Below, in pieces: positions 6,495 through 6,616 of a stretch of DNA of 6,616 nt; the first letter of the stretch is position 1, and every line of letters starts with the position of its first letter. The notes beneath the pieces were generated by a model. It ran no database searches and was not told the DNA's origin. It saw only the letters and a list, made by a program, of their open reading frames with translations. Origin of the DNA: Candidatus Brocadiaceae bacterium. GTDB taxonomy: Bacteria > Planctomycetota > Brocadiia > SM23-32. The translations under genes were made by a program, and so were the position numbers. The stretch spans positions 1 through 6,616 of the forward strand of contig PWZK01000238.1 of NCBI GenBank assembly GCA_003567495.1, given 5' to 3'.

Positions 6495-6527
6495 TAAAAC
6501 TTTTTCAAACGACGCAAAAAAGTTTTA
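6495..6527. repeat. AT-rich hairpin with perfect 11-bp stem
   Basis: TAAAACTTTTT at 6495-6505 pairs perfectly with AAAAAGTTTTA at 6517-6527 around an 11-base loop. It is weakly stable because it is almost all A/T. It has no GC core and no clear T-run after it, so a terminator role is doubtful. Confidence 0.6.
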
Positions 6528-6531
6528 ATAT

Positions 6532-6589
6532 TACGGCAACGACGAGACGGAAATTACGAATTAAAAATGTGAAATTAGGAATGAAAAAA
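6532..6589 (+). repeat. Dispersed intergenic repeat, right copy
   Basis: TACGGCAACG, ATTACGAATTA (6553-6563) and the 19-base GAAATTAGGAATGAAAAAA (6571-6589) repeat the blocks at 221-271 on the opposite strand. This copy has a few extra bases between blocks. The ATG of the possible gene at the right edge lies inside it. Confidence 0.7.
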
Positions 6590-6616
6590 CCATTTTTTCA
6601 AGACTTAGCTGGAAAA
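6581..6616 (+). CDS. Possible start of a short-chain dehydrogenase, cut by the window edge
   Basis: From ATG 6581 the last 36 bases read MKKPFFQDLAGK without a stop. This is much like the N-terminus of short-chain dehydrogenases/reductases of the sugar-acid type, where a short lead and an F-x-L-x-GK turn come just before the NAD-binding TGxxxGxG motif. That motif would lie beyond the window, so the assignment rests on twelve residues. AGGA stands directly at the ATG with no proper spacing, and the start lies inside a dispersed repeat. An upstream in-frame GTG exists at 6569. It is divergent from queD. Confidence 0.4.
   Translation, partial: MKKPFFQDLAGK

Larger units (their letters stand above)
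6366..6531. other. Right spacer: no gene seen, inverted and dispersed repeats
   Basis: No open frame in this stretch looks like a protein. It contains a 9-bp inverted repeat, CGATGTTGC at 6420-6428 with GCAACATCG at 6482-6490; a copy of the AGGCGCTTAAT repeat at 6468-6494; and an AT-rich hairpin at 6495-6527. A possible -10 box TATTAT at 6462-6467 faces the plus-strand gene start at the right edge, but its -35 (TTTCAC at 6439-6444, 17 bases away) is poor. Confidence 0.5.

Noticed and set aside
6420..6527. Integron attC site or intrinsic terminator
   Set aside because: The inverted repeats do not carry the RYYYAAC/GTTRRRY core sites of attC. The 6495-6527 hairpin has no GC-rich stem or T-run.
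6171..6580. CtsR or CIRCE (HrcA) operator upstream of the operon
   Set aside because: I looked for tandem GGTCAAA-type heptads and TTAGCACTC/GAGTGCTAA arms and found none. The inverted repeats present have other sequences.

Overview
The window holds a compact five-gene block, all on the minus strand, read from right to left: queD (6170-5787), mcsA (5776-5255), mcsB (5277-4207), clpC (4204-1712) and serS (1701-421). Gaps are 10, -23, 2 and 10 bases, so the block reads as one operon. It is flanked by about 420 bases of repeat-rich, apparently non-coding DNA on the left and about 410 bases on the right. The last 36 bases look like the start of a plus-strand gene, possibly a short-chain dehydrogenase.

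The core is the protein-arginine phosphorylation system: McsA (zinc-finger/UVR activator), McsB (arginine kinase) and ClpC (Hsp100 unfoldase that receives phospho-arginine substrates for ClpP). In Firmicutes it usually follows the repressor gene ctsR. Here ctsR and any CtsR or CIRCE operator are missing from the window. The neighbours are instead queD (queuosine precursor synthesis) and serS (seryl-tRNA synthetase). Translational coupling looks strong within the block: the ribosome-binding sites of mcsA, mcsB and clpC all lie in the end of the preceding gene. serS has no visible Shine-Dalgarno and is preceded by three AAAAAAT units.

Directly upstream of queD is a 156-bp element (6202-6357) with terminal inverted repeats that begin GTA, a long internal hairpin and a perfect 8-bp flanking duplication TCTGGTTT. 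It looks like a MITE of the IS66 type. It sits 31 bases from the queD start codon, so the operon promoter is either in it or interrupted by it.

Both spacers carry related dispersed repeats: a 50-60 base block found in inverted orientation at 221-271 and 6532-6589, and an AGGCGCTTAAT block at both ends. The left spacer also has a cluster of small GC-rich palindromes (1-120) and short tandem arrays that run into the serS stop codon.

The organism is not certain. A ctsR-less mcsA-mcsB-clpC block, a Firmicutes-unlike GC content near 50 percent and spacers full of such repeats suggest a free-living bacterium of the Planctomycetes/Kiritimatiellaeota/Lentisphaerae group. This is an inference from style, not a proven placement.
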